From Hippasteria phrygiana (Eukaryota; Echinodermata; Asteroidea; Valvatida; Goniasteridae), in NCBI GenBank assembly GCA_037893225.1, contig JAZGUH010000412.1:1922001-1986000 (forward strand): a stretch of DNA of 64,000 bases, given 5' to 3'. A program made the translations under genes and the position numbers. This document shows positions 33,845 through 43,853 of the stretch, piece by piece (the first letter of the stretch is position 1; every line of letters starts with the position of its first letter). Under the pieces are notes generated by a model, which saw only the letters and a list, made by a program, of their open reading frames with translations, did not search any database and had not been told where the DNA came from.

Positions 33845-34670
33845 GCGTAGCCAGCGGGGGGGGGGGGGGGGGGGGGGGGTGGTTAGGGGGGTATTCCCCC
33901 CCCCCCCAATATTTTCAGATTGCCATTTTTGTTTTTGGTACCCCAAAATTTCTGTCCTACAAAAAGCAATCAAAACACTCTATTTACAATATACCTGTTT
34001 GTGTTTAATGTCGCAAGCTATAGGAACGGGGCCCGTAAGTACACAATCGACGCAACATTAAAGTAATTTCCTTCATGCTGCTTGCCCTAGTGTGCCCTTA
34101 CTGGAAATTGCAGTGCCCTTACTGGAAATTTTTTGTGCCCACCTTGAAAAATGTTAGTGCCCCCTGTGCCCTAAAAATGTTAGTTCCCCAAAAATGTTAG
34201 TGCCCCCTATGGCCCCGATATATCGAGTGCCCTTTTTCACGTCTACCCCCCCCCCCCCCAAATAAAAATGATCTTGCTGTGCCTATGAACGGGGCCCGTA
34301 TAAGTACACAATTGCCGCAAAATTAAAATAATTTCCTACATGCTGCTGGCCCTAGTGTGCCCTCACTGGAAATTATAGTGCCCCCCCCCCCCTGTCCCCC
34401 ACTGAAAAATGTTAGTTCCCCCAGTGCCCCCACTGAAAAAATATTAGTTCCCTCAGTGCCCCCACTGAAAAATTTTGTTCCCCTGTGCTCTCACTAAACA
34501 TTCTGGTGCCCCTGTGTCCACACTAAAAATGCTCGTGCCCTCCTTGCCACAGCCAGTTGCGAATGATGGTGCCCCGGGTCCTCACTGAAAATGATGTTGC
34601 CATGCATGGACCCCCCACTCATAATTATTGTGTGCCCATTGAAAATCCTTGGCAACATCACTGCACAATT
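33845..34670. repeat. G/C-homopolymer and ~30-bp tandem repeat block
   Basis: A long G run (33857-33879) is followed by units like 'gttagttcccccagtgcccccactgaaaaat', repeated and diverging to 34600. These are the reverse complement of the units after 29576. The internal block 'gggcccgtaagtacacaat...' occurs at 34029 and 34292 and, inverted, at 29790-29855. Confidence 0.65.
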
Positions 34671-34686
34671 TTCCCTAAATTGTTAA

Positions 34687-36429
34687 AGAGCAACTAAAAC
34701 GCCGATTACCATTTTGACTTTTTGGACTTTTCCGACAGTTTAAATACTCTTTTAACTGATGGAGATTAGTTTGCAGACGAGAGGGATTTTTTTAATTAAA
34801 GAAAAGGGTTGTTATTCCGAACCATTTATCCTGTTTCGCGAAAGCTCATTATGTATGTAAATGTATGTACGTGACCCCGTGACGTACACTTGTAGAGTCG
34901 GTTGATGCTACAGCCAAACACTAGTGCATTGTACGTACGTGGAGTTGATGCTGTTGGAAGATTTTTTGTCGACATAACTCCTCCGTTTTCCCGTTTATTT
35001 TGTCTAATTGTTTATATTATTTCAGTATGAGCATGGTTCTGAGATAATCATTATGCCTCGATCGTGTGTAGTTGGGGGTTGCACGAGGAACATCGACAAA
35101 AACCCTGACCTAACCTTCTTGCGATTCCCAGTGCTGAATGGAGTTCGAAGGCGACAGTGGGTCCGCTTTGTAGACAATACAATATCTGATTTTCGGCTGT
35201 CGAAATGGTCGAAAATATGTGCAGAACATTTCGCCAAAGACTGTATTGGTTGTAGTGTTAGTATGAAAACTCAGCTGGGTTTGAAGGCACAATTCCATTT
35301 GAAGGCTGGAGCCATTCCAACTCTAAAGGCACCGAGCATTCCAATCCTGTCCAGGACTCACGCGCCCCAGACCACGACGACGTTCCCTGCGGTTGCCGGC
35401 TCGAGCAGCCAGAGCCCAAGGGCGGATCCAGGGGGGGGGGGGGGGGGGGGCAAAGGGGGCCATGGCCCCCCAACAAAACCAAACAATTTTTTTAAAACTG
35501 ACGTCGCAAAAAGGCAGCCACTGCGTACACCCACCCACAAAACTCAGCCGCCTCTCCCTGTCCACGCGCATACAGTCGTGTACCGACCTCCAAACGCGGA
35601 CGTCCCATTGTTCCTCTTTTGTTTATACTCTAACTTTTTCGGAAGGCCTCCATAGACTTTGTACACACTTCCAATCGCGGACGTATGCTGGGAATCGCGG
35701 ACGATATTGTTCTCTTTTGTTCTCTGGCATTTTACGTCCGCGGTTTGAATACGCCAACGCGCCCAGTCATGTAAACGGGTGCAATCGTGGACCTCCCATT
35801 GTTCCTCTTTTGTTTATACTATAACTTTTTCGGAAGGCCTCCCATTGGTTTTGTACACGATTTTCAATCGTGGACGTTAGGTCAAACGTGGACCCCTTTG
35901 TCTACGCTCGAATTCTTTTGTCCTAGGTCCACGATTGCCGGCATATACAAACTCACACACACACACGCCGCGCAGGTCCCAATAAAAGCCGACTGCAAAC
36001 AAAGGCAAGTATGACTCATAACTAACTTTTCAGCAAGAACAAGCCTACAATCCCAATTCAAAATGTGTCTCACAAAGATGTCAATACTTAAAAATATGTT
36101 TACCGTGGCGTTACACATGAATCATCATGCAAAAAATACAGCAAGTAATACTAGCCTCAGACAAAAAAATACGTACAAACTCTACGTAAAACATTGTCGT
36201 ATAATGAGTGACGTCATATGTTTCTACACGTATAATCACTCGTGCGATACGCCACGCACGTAGTTGACCTCGGCCTTTTTCTGAATCGAGTCAAAGTGGC
36301 TCAGAAGGAAAAGGCTCAAATTGTTTTGTTTTTTTGTCAGACTCATGAAACTTGTTATATAAATTTTGGGGAGGCATAAACTATCAGATAAGTCCAAAAC
36401 GTCAAAATAATCGGCGTTTTAGTTGCTCT
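34687..36429. mobile_element. Kolobok-like TTAA element with a THAP exon
   Basis: It begins AGAGCAACTAAAACG at 34687 and ends with the complement at 36429. TTAA flanks both ends (34683-34686 and 36430-36433). TIRs match over about 55 bp. A THAP zinc finger is encoded on the plus strand at 35053. THAP domains together with TTAA duplications are published traits of Kolobok transposons. The catalytic transposase domain is not found, so this is a truncated or non-autonomous copy. A G-rich dispersed repeat has landed at about 35424. Confidence 0.75.
35053..35424 (+). CDS. THAP-domain protein fragment (transposon-derived)
   Basis: The frame starts MPRSCVVGGC and shows the C2CH signature: two N-terminal cysteines (CVVGGC), then WVRFV, then SKWSKICAEHF supplying C and H, and a GAIPTL end resembling the AVPTIF box. 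Length to that box is about 85 residues, normal for a THAP DNA-binding domain. ATG 35053 is preferred to one upstream at 35008 because 'tttatattatttcag' just before 35025 looks like a splice acceptor. The frame stays open to 35655, but the part after 35424 runs through a poly-G repeat and is not protein-like. It would bind the element's own termini in an intact transposase. Confidence 0.75.
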
Positions 36430-36433
36430 TTAA

Positions 36434-37420
36434 AGGAAACATGCTTCTCAAACAAGCCGGATCACATTTTATTTCATAAATAAATTCATTTAAATGTATT
36501 AAATGTGAATTAAAAGCCAAACTGGTTCAAGTGAAGTTTTCGTGCGATTATTCGCCGCCCAAAAATTGACCCCCCCTTTTTGGAATTTGTTGAGACTCAA
36601 ATTGAGGGCGCTGTTCGTGACGTAGACAGAGGCACCAAAATTCATGGATCGACTCTATAGTCTGGACCCGTACGCGTAAATGACGCATGTACATCGTATA
36701 TGCACGTACATATACACACTAGGTCTACACGTGCAATTTCGTAAGTTGCAACAACTAACATCGAACTTACCCTGATTTTCTCCCTTTTAGCGAAGGCTCC
36801 TCGGTGCTTTCGCCTGTACCTTACTCACATCTGGGAACTTTGTTGGGATGGCAGTGGACTTGAGCATATTCTTAATGGTCATCCCAAAGGATTTGAAAAT
36901 ACCAGTATCGAACGAAACACGACGGCTCAAAGTGGTCGCTACGTAACGCTGAGAAGCTGCTGGGGCCGGACCACTTCGCTCTTGTCACCTTCACTTTCGC
37001 CGTCCAAATTCTCCGATATTTCGCATCAGTTGGAAATAAATGAAGGCTTACTCCACCATTCATTGTTTTGCTGCACCCAGCAGCCACACACCTTGTCGGG
37101 ATGGCCGAAAAACACTATATTTTGCTTAGATTTTGGACGAAGAATTGTTGCCGTACAATGTACACACAATGCATACCCGTGATGAATGGGGCCGGCTCGC
37201 GCAGCAGAATATGTGATGTGCCTCGGTCTACGTCACACACTTATGTTAATGAGGGTCCCCCTCAGGGGGCGGAGTAGCTTGGACAAACATTTTCAAAATG
37301 TTTTTTTCTCATATTTAATCTAGGAAATAATTGTCTCTGGACACAAAATACCATTGTCAAGATAATACTTTATTGTTTTAAGCAGGAATAACGCAATATA
37401 AATCCTAAATCATGTTTCCT
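36434..37420. mobile_element. Second TTAA element, abutting the first, with a THAP remnant
   Basis: It begins AGGAAACATG at 36434 and ends CATGTTTCCT at 37420, with TTAA on both sides; the left TTAA is shared with the element ending at 36429. The strict inverted repeat is only about 10 bp. A minus-strand THAP-like frame lies at 37120-36872. The right ~220 bp recur, inverted, at 40261-40482 inside the DIRS-like element. Confidence 0.7.
36872..37120 (-). pseudogene. THAP-domain remnant
   Basis: The minus strand reads CVAAGCSKTMNGGVSLHLFP, then a W-rich middle, then SALRSDHFEPSCF. This is a THAP layout in which the third zinc ligand cysteine (normally before S-x-H-F) is arginine. The frame stops at 36872 shortly after the domain. 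It resembles, but is clearly diverged from, the plus-strand THAP at 35053. Confidence 0.65.
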
Positions 37421-37539
37421 TTAAGAGTACGTGGCTGGCCATTCTAAGCTGTACAAACAATATGAATCTATGCCCTTTCCAATGCACTCCGGTCGAATGT
37501 GTGGAGGGAGCTAAATTCAAAGCACTCTCGTTGTTTAAA

Positions 37540-37975
37540 AATTAATAATACAAATTGTTGGCTCATTGGAAGACCAAGTGGCACATTACTGAAATTAAGC
37601 AACGTTAATTGCAGGCAGTACTTGGATGGGAAACGTCCGCACCATGTATTGCTTGCATTAGCGTGCCTGTTAACAATTGTAGGACCCTTTTAGGCAGGTT
37701 TGGGCTATAGCCCATTTGGGACCCAAGTGGCCCCACGGGGCTTGCTGGCTGGGAAATTTGCTATTTGTTCTGGGGCACGACAGGCCCTTATTCATCTCAA
37801 AAGGCCACGTCCTTCGGATGGGACGTTAAGCCGGAGGTCTCATGTGCGCTATGGTATCAGTGCACGTAAAAGAACCCAGAGCACCTGTCGTGAAAGAGTA
37901 GGGTTTGCCCCGGTGCTTCTGGTGCCCTCATCACACATCCTGTAATTGGCGCTTGCGCTGTTGGATGTTGAATGA
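37540..37975 (+). mobile_element. 5S rRNA-derived SINE (SINE3 class)
   Basis: The head at about 37545-37650 contains GAAATTAAGCAACGTTAA and AGTACTTGGATGGGAAACG, the counterparts of the A-box and C-box promoter of 5S rRNA, in correct order and spacing. The body has CCTTCGGATGGGACGTTAAG and CAGTGCACGTAAAAGAACCC, blocks I associate with SINE central domains in marine animals. It ends near 'tgaatgaaatataatac'. The 5S part is too diverged to be a functional 5S gene. Confidence 0.65.
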
Positions 37976-38782
37976 AATATAATACATAAAATAGAGTTGC
38001 TAAAATGTACATGAGTTGTTTTGTAACAGAAATTTAATGTTAATGACTTAAATTGCATGTCTTTCAAAAGAAATCTATTCATCAAGAAGTGGTTATATAA
38101 CGAATGGTTTTTCATTTTTTACAGCCAATGGGCCATTCAGATCTTATTCAGGGTGTCTAAAAAAAATGCCCCTTTCAGGGTTGCAGCAGAATTCGAAAAA
38201 ATGAAATGTTATTTCTACTTTTCTTACATAATTACATTTATTTGTACTATTTTCTGTCAAATTTCCACTTTAAACAGTAGGAAAATTATGTCCCGGTCCC
38301 TTTTTGATCTGTAAAAAATCCCTGTCTACCTCTCAGCATGGATATATCGGGTGCCCTTTTTCACGTTTACCCCCCCCCCCCCCTTCCCCCAATAAAAATG
38401 ACCTTGCTACGCCTATGGTCTGGTTCCCTGACCTGAAGATTCCCTGACGTCTAAATCCTAGGTCAGGCAGCTACCGCGGTTTAAAATAGATCATGACGTA
38501 CAGTGTTAGTCCGAGTGACGTCAGTGGCATCATTCAAATGTTAACATTCTTGCAAAATCCAGTCCGCGAAATACTGCAAGAGTGTGGCATTGATTTTTTC
38601 ATTTTTTATATATAATTGAGAATTCAAATTCCAGGATCTGTAACGGGCTTGACAGATATTTTGTTATTGCGAACATCAACGGTAATAGCCGAATGTTACC
38701 AAAAACAAGTCCGTTTTCGGAAAGTGCCAGATTTCTTGCAATTTTCGTCACGTGACATTGGCGGCTACCAGACTATACATAT
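37976..38782. other. Non-coding; contains an inverted G-rich repeat copy (38336-38415)
   Basis: A copy of the 'cgatatatcggg...gcaaggtcat' repeat, inverted relative to 29580, is present with a poly-C run. Otherwise nothing is recognised. Confidence 0.5.
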
Positions 38783-38967
38783 GATGCACGATATGGGGCA
38801 GAGGGAACCCCAACCCCCCCTATTTTGTGTTGGTCATTGTGTTCTCGGAATCTCAGGAATTCTTTTCAGAAGTCTAGGGGGATGTGTTAGGTAACAATAT
38901 TTTGGAGAGTGTATAGGGTATAGGGACAAAAAGGGCGGTACCCCTCTGCCCCATATCGTGCTGGGTA
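38783..38967. mobile_element. ~185-bp MITE with GCACGATATGGGG termini
   Basis: The ends GCACGATATGGGGCAGAGGG and the complement bound the unit. A second copy in inverted orientation lies at 57158-57346 inside a foldback element. Shared interior includes TCTCAGGAATTCTTTTCAGA-like and 'ggggatgtgttag' blocks. No target duplication is apparent. Confidence 0.65.
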
Positions 38968-39134
38968 TAGGACCTAATATTCACCAGACTAGTCCCCGCC
39001 CCCCAAGGATAATGGAGGGACCGGGAACCAGTCTACGTCAGATCATCCGCCATTTGTCCGCCATCTTCTGCTTCTGCTTTATACTGCAAGTGCAACAATC
39101 TCCTCGTAGGGATGAATAGACTTGTAGAGTAGAG

Positions 39135-39430
39135 TCAATCTAGAGATATACGCTCCTCCAGAGACTTCCATTTCAGTTTGGAGATCATAGCTGAAACACT
39201 ACTTCTACGACTGGAATCTTTACACACAAATCTTGCTGCTCTACGTTGTACTGCTTCAAGTCTATTTATGTATTCTTGATGGTGTGGATCATACTTGCAC
39301 AGTAGGCAGTTTCCATATAACTTCCGCGGATGAACAGCTAAACAGATTCCTACGTATAAACCCAATATTGTATTTGCTTCGGAGATGTTTGCATTTATAT
39401 GATCTGCCCAGCTCAATTTATCTTTGGTCG
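39135..39430 (-). pseudogene. Non-LTR retrotransposon reverse-transcriptase C-terminal fragment
   Basis: The minus strand reads LSWADHINANISEAN, then after a decayed stretch YINRLEAVQRRAARFVC, then SVSAMISKLKWKSLEERISL. This is the well-known thumb/C-terminal region of non-LTR retrotransposon ORF2 proteins (LE.VQRRAARFV, L.W.SL..RR). No catalytic palm motifs remain. Clade not assignable. Confidence 0.75.
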
Positions 39431-39519
39431 TCTATTCTACGTAGGGTATAGTGGGGCAAGATGGGACACGGGGGGAAAACGGGACATTCAAGCGCAAAGC
39501 CTTTTTATTGAAAAGAAAA

Positions 39520-39905
39520 TTCCCCAATTACATAAAGGATACCTGCAATATAATTGGAATTATATAAGACAATGGAGGATATACTCACCCTGTATATTGT
39601 CCCCTGTGACGCAATCTGATCCACCTTTAGAAGCACTAATTAAATATGCAAACTTTTCACAATAGGTGTGCTCCTTTCAAATACTGTGTGCTGTCCATGA
39701 TCCAGAAGGAGTTGTCTCTTAGAAGCTTGAAATAGTATAGCGGCGGCAATATACTGTAGAGTCGGGAGGGATGTTAGACTACCTGTAGAAAAGGCATAAC
39801 AGTAGGGGAGGGAGCGTGAGTCTATCATCCATTGTCTTATATAATTCCAATTATATTGCAGGTATCCTTTATGTAATTGGGGAATTATATTTCGCCAATT
39901 CCGGA
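39520..39905. repeat. Hairpin repeat, ~75-bp near-perfect arms
   Basis: AATTCCCCAATTACATAAAG with the following ~55 bp at 39520 is repeated in reverse complement at 39905-39830. About 230 bp lie between. It lies just beyond the recombinase end of the DIRS-like element and could be part of its terminal or internal complementary repeats, which DIRS elements carry; that link is unproven. Confidence 0.65.
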
Positions 39906-39933
39906 TAGACTCACCCTGTAGACTTCAAAGCAT

Positions 39934-40740
39934 TTATAATGCCGACGCCAATACTGCCTGACCAAAGCCTGATGCAGACTGCCTGTGGTAGAAGTTGGCA
40001 AAAGTTGTGGCTGAAGACCAATCAGCTGTTTTAAGTATGTCATTAGTTGAAACTCCCGACCTTGATGCTGCAGATGTGGAGGCACTTCTAGTAGAATGTG
40101 CTTTGAAGTGAGAAGTATCTATTCCCGCCTGAGACATAATATCTTTCAGCCATCTGGAAATAGTGGATGGGACTACTGGGTGGTATGGCTTGGAGTGTGA
40201 AAGAAGGAGTTGTGTCATCCTAGAGTGATCATTGCCTCTATAATGTTCCGTTCTATTAAAGGAAACATGATTTAGGATATATATTGCATTATTCCTGCTT
40301 AAAACAATGAAGTATTATCTTGTCAATGATATTTTGTGTCCAGAGACAATTATTTCCCAGATTAAATATGAGAAAACAATTTTTGAAAATGTTTGTCCAA
40401 GCTACTCCGTCCCCTGAGTGGGACCCTCATTAACATAAGTGTGTGACGTAGATCGAGGCACATTACAGATTATGCTGCATCACGCGTACGCGCCTTTGAA
40501 GAAGCGCTTTACCAAATAATGCTGACCAATGGGCAAACCCTCAATAAATGTGTTAGCTGAAGAAATAGCAGAGCGGTACACATTTAGGGTTCTGTAAAAT
40601 AACCCTTCATTAAACAACTGTTGTAAAAAGGCCAAACAATCGGCTACAGAAGATCGAACGGGATCAATCTTCCTCTGAATACACCAGCGAACCCATCTTC
40701 TCCATGCAGACTCGTATTAAATACTAGATTTTTCTCTCCA
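39934..40740 (-). pseudogene. DIRS tyrosine recombinase, interrupted
   Basis: The N-terminal core-binding part lies at 40720-40490 (WCIQRKIDP, FLQQLFNEGLFYRTL, RSAISS, RFFKGAYA). A foreign segment occupies about 40482-40261. The catalytic part resumes at 40256: RLLL-type lead, AHSTRSASTSAA giving the H-x-x-R pair, DILKTADWSSATTFANFYHR giving the W and the nucleophile tyrosine. The first catalytic arginine region is missing, lost with the insertion. In an active element this enzyme would integrate circular cDNA. Confidence 0.75.
40261..40482. mobile_element. Terminal fragment of a TTAA element in the DIRS recombinase
   Basis: It starts AGGAAACATGATTTAGGAT directly after TTAA (40257-40260) and matches the reverse complement of the right end of 36434-37420 over ~220 bp. 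The opposite end of the element is not found, so the insertion is truncated or was followed by deletion of recombinase sequence. Confidence 0.7.
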
Positions 40741-40989
40741 TGATGCGAGGATGGTATTTGACACCGCTCTCGAAACTCCTGTTGCTTGTACGTTTTCCCT
40801 GACAGTTTCCAAGCGGCTAACTGTAGAGTGGCCGACAGCGGGTGTATTGCTTGAAAGTTGTGTGCGAGTTAAAGAAGATCTTGTGTCCTCGGCAGAAGGA
40901 CCGGGTTGGCAATGACCAATTCCAGCAACCTGTGATACCACGTTTGTATCGTCCAAACTGGGGCCACCAACACCACCGTCGCTTTGTCG

Positions 40990-42493
40990 TCGTTGATCTT
41001 GTAAACACATTTCGACAGCGTGAAGGGGGGGGGGGGGGGCATAGCCCTTGAGCCCTTTCCAGTCGAGAAGAAGTGCATCTATTTTCCATGCCAGAGGATC
41101 TGGCTGCCAGGAAACAAATGTCTCTAGTTGAGTGTTGAGACGAGTTGCAAAGAGGTCTACCTCCGGGGTGAAGTTCAGCTTGAACATGACCTTGTGAAAT
41201 ATCCCTGGGTGAAGGCGCCACTCTGAACGGTCGTTGAAGACTCTCGATAGATTGTCCGCTGTAACATTCAGAGAACCCGGTAAGTGTTCCGCTGACATGG
41301 TGAGTTTTCTTTTGAGGCACCACAACCAGATCTTTACTGCTAACTGAGAGAGTAGTTTGGATCGAGTCCCCCCTTTGTGATTTATGTAAGCTATCGCAGC
41401 GGAACTGTCCATCTTGAGTCGAATATGAAGGTCTCGCTGAACCAACAGCAGAGATTTCAGGGCATACAGAGCTGCTAATAGCTCGAGATAGTTTATGTGG
41501 TTCCTCTGTTCCTGTGGTGCCCAGCGACCTCCGATTTTCTGCTGTCCGTGACAGGCGCCCCAGCCTGTCATCGACGCGTCTGTTTGAATCGTCATGTCTG
41601 GGGAATGTCGAATGATTCCGCGTCCATTCCATGCCTGCAGATAAGGAATCCAAGTTTTGAGTTCCTCTTTTGCCTCTGTAGACAGTGAAACCTTTGTTTC
41701 GTAGCTGTATTCCTTGCGCAGTGCCGCAATCTTGTCCAGTTGTAGATTGCGGTGGAAGATGGGCGCGGGAGAAACTGCCTGAACCGTTGACGACATCCTG
41801 CCGAGTAAAATGGATAGCTCCCGAACAGATGTGTCTTGTAAAAGTAGAATGCTCTGGCAGTGGTTGACCACCTGGCCTACTTTTTGCTTGGCTTAAAGCA
41901 AGAGTCATGTTTTTTGTGTTCACAACGAACCCCCAAGTAGGCCTACTGGAGACTTTGAGAAGGCACCAGAGTGGATTTGTTTTCGTTTATGACAAAACCC
42001 AGATTTTGAAGAAGACTGACTGCATGTTGTGTGTTGTTTAGACATTCCCGATGTTAAATCCAGAGAATTAAAATATCGTCGAGGTAGAAAACGCAGCGGA
42101 TACCTTGTTCCCTGAGAGCAGATGCCACTGGTTTCAAAACCTTGGTGAATACCCGAGGGGCACAGCATAGGCCGAAGGGGAGACATGTAAATTGGTAAAT
42201 TGTTTGTCGCCATGAAAAACGAAGAAACTTCCGGTGCGCAGTGTTGATGGGAACTGTGAAATAAGCGTCCGAGGTCGATTGACGACATCCAATCGTTGAG
42301 AGATAGGAGATCTTTCAGCGATGAGATGTTTTCCATCTTGGTGTTGATAAGGGATGAATCTGTTCAGTGGACGGAGATTTATTACTGGACAAAGGTCCCC
42401 TGACTTCTTCGGAACCATAAAAAGAGAAGAAAGAAATGTATCGTGAACGGGAGGTTCTGCTGTGACAGCTCCCTTATCCAACATTTTCTGCAC
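40990..42493 (-). pseudogene. DIRS reverse transcriptase and RNase H
   Basis: RT starts at 42493 with MLDKGAVT and FMVPKKSGDLCPVINLRPLN. After a frame change, 42336-42050 has LKDLLSLNDWMSSIDL; in another frame it has LPFGL-type and YLDDILIL palm motifs. RNase H is continuous at 41871-40990: QTDASMTGWGA, NYLELLAAL, KMDSSAAIAYI, LSRVFNDRSEW, followed by EVDLFATRLN. A G-run at 41025-41038 shifts the frame near KGYAPPPP. The motifs are of the DIRS/Pat type. Inactive because of at least three frameshifts. Confidence 0.8.
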
Positions 42494-42699
42494 CTCTTGA
42501 TCAAAAACAGTAGCATGTCGTACTGACTGAGTGTGGGTTAATGGCGTGAAGAGTTGAGAAGGCTTCGACAGGAAATCAATCTTGTAACCAGTAACTGCAT
42601 CTAAAATCCATGGGTCATGGGTGATAGAAGACCAATGATGAATAAAAAACTAAAGACGCAGAAAATGTTGGAATGCCGCAAGGAGGATTACAAAATACA

Positions 42700-43440
42700 G
42701 TTAGTTTTTTGAGGTACTATCCGAGGAAAAAGATCGCCTCGACCCTCTAGAGTTGCTAGCACCAATAAAATTGTGACTTCCTCTGAAAGACTGCATGTAG
42801 CCTCTACCTGAGTAGGTGCGGAATGAGCCACGGTTGGGGAAACGGCGAGTTCTCGAGACCCTGGCAACAACCTGGTAGGGAGTGAAGCGCCTATATATCT
42901 TTGGCGGAGTTAGATGAATATAATGAACCCTTGGAGGTAACTTTAGCAGCCAGTTTGTTAGCTTTTTCTGTCTCTTCAATATCCTTCATCAAAGATTCGC
43001 CGAACAACTCGCCCAAGGAAGGAGAATTCTTCTTAAGGACATCAAATTTCTTGTCCACCACATCATCGAAAGCATGTTGGCGAGAAAGAGCTAAACTTTG
43101 GCAAGCCGAGCCCAGTAGAATGAGACCCGAAGATAAATGGTCCATGACTAAATCCCTGCTGATTTCATTAGGGCACTCAGGGTCCACAATGGCATCATAC
43201 AAACGAAGCAGAGGCAGTGCTGGTTTCAAAACATGATTATGGGCCATTTTCAACCTATCATCCATGCAAACAAGGGAAGGATTGGCTTGTTTAAAAACCT
43301 TCTCCAGGCCCGCCGGTACCTCTGGGGCATTGAAAAATGTCTCCTACTCGTCAGAAACAACATGAGTACTGATTTCATCTTTAAAACTGTCTGAAGACAA
43401 TTTGTGAGTTCTCAGTTCCTGCCACTAAGAGATAACTTTC
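42700..43440 (-). pseudogene. DIRS gag-like protein
   Basis: 43440-42891 reads through EVPAGLEKVFKQANPSLVCM and DRLKMAHNHVLKPALPLLRL, then helices ending KANKLAAKV. A frame change leads to 42979-42701, rich in R, G, S and F (FRTYSGRGYMQSFRG), a basic nucleic-acid-binding tail. One in-frame stop lies near 43346. The position directly upstream of RT and the helical/basic layout fit DIRS gag; no zinc knuckle is present. Confidence 0.6.
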
Positions 43441-43570
43441 TTGGAAATGGGATTAGGCCTATATTTTGGCCCACGCACAGTCAGTGGTAAGTGCCATACA
43501 GTCATGACAGTCCGTTGTGTATAGGTATTTAGTGAACGGGTTGTGCTGTTTACACCGTGAATCCCTTGGA

Positions 43571-43853
43571 TGTGATTTCCTATTCAAAATGGACATGAGG
43601 ATTAAGAGGATGTGATTTTAACAATGAGGGTCCAAAATCACATGATTCTACTCTATTTAAAATCACATCTGAAGCCTGTGAACTATTTATCCCATCCTGA
43701 CAAAGGGTAGGCCCTACATTGTGACTTCTGGGTTTCAACAGCTTAAACCGCATTGTGATTCTGGACTCTGCATGTGATTTTGGAACCCTCATTGAAAATC
43801 ACATTCTCCTAATCCTCCTGTCCATTCTGAATAAGAAATCTGAATAGGAAATT
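43571..43853. mobile_element. Palindromic MITE, ~280 bp
   Basis: The left arm TGTGATTTCCTATTCA, continuing through 'aatggacatgaggattaagagg' and 'gtgattttaacaatgagggtcc', is matched in reverse complement by 43765-43853. The arms are ~75 bp and ~90% alike. A partial copy interrupts the GPCR remnant at 24858-24985. Confidence 0.75.

Larger units (their letters stand above)
39906..43450 (-). mobile_element. DIRS-like tyrosine-recombinase retrotransposon (decayed)
   Basis: The minus strand carries, in order, a gag-like region (43440-42700), reverse transcriptase (42493-41920), RNase H (41871-40990) and a tyrosine recombinase (40740-39934). This gag-RT-RH-YR order and the absence of integrase or protease define DIRS-like elements. 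The copy has multiple frameshifts, a 14-G run inserted in the RNase H/YR linker and a TTAA-element end inside the recombinase. True termini are not resolved. Confidence 0.8.

Noticed and set aside
37545..37650. Functional 5S rRNA gene
   Set aside because: Many substitutions in stems and a long SINE-like body follows with no terminator at the expected place.
40817..41923. 368-codon minus-strand frame overlapping the DIRS RNase H
   Set aside because: It is the +1 shadow of the RNase H frame, which carries the recognisable catalytic motifs.
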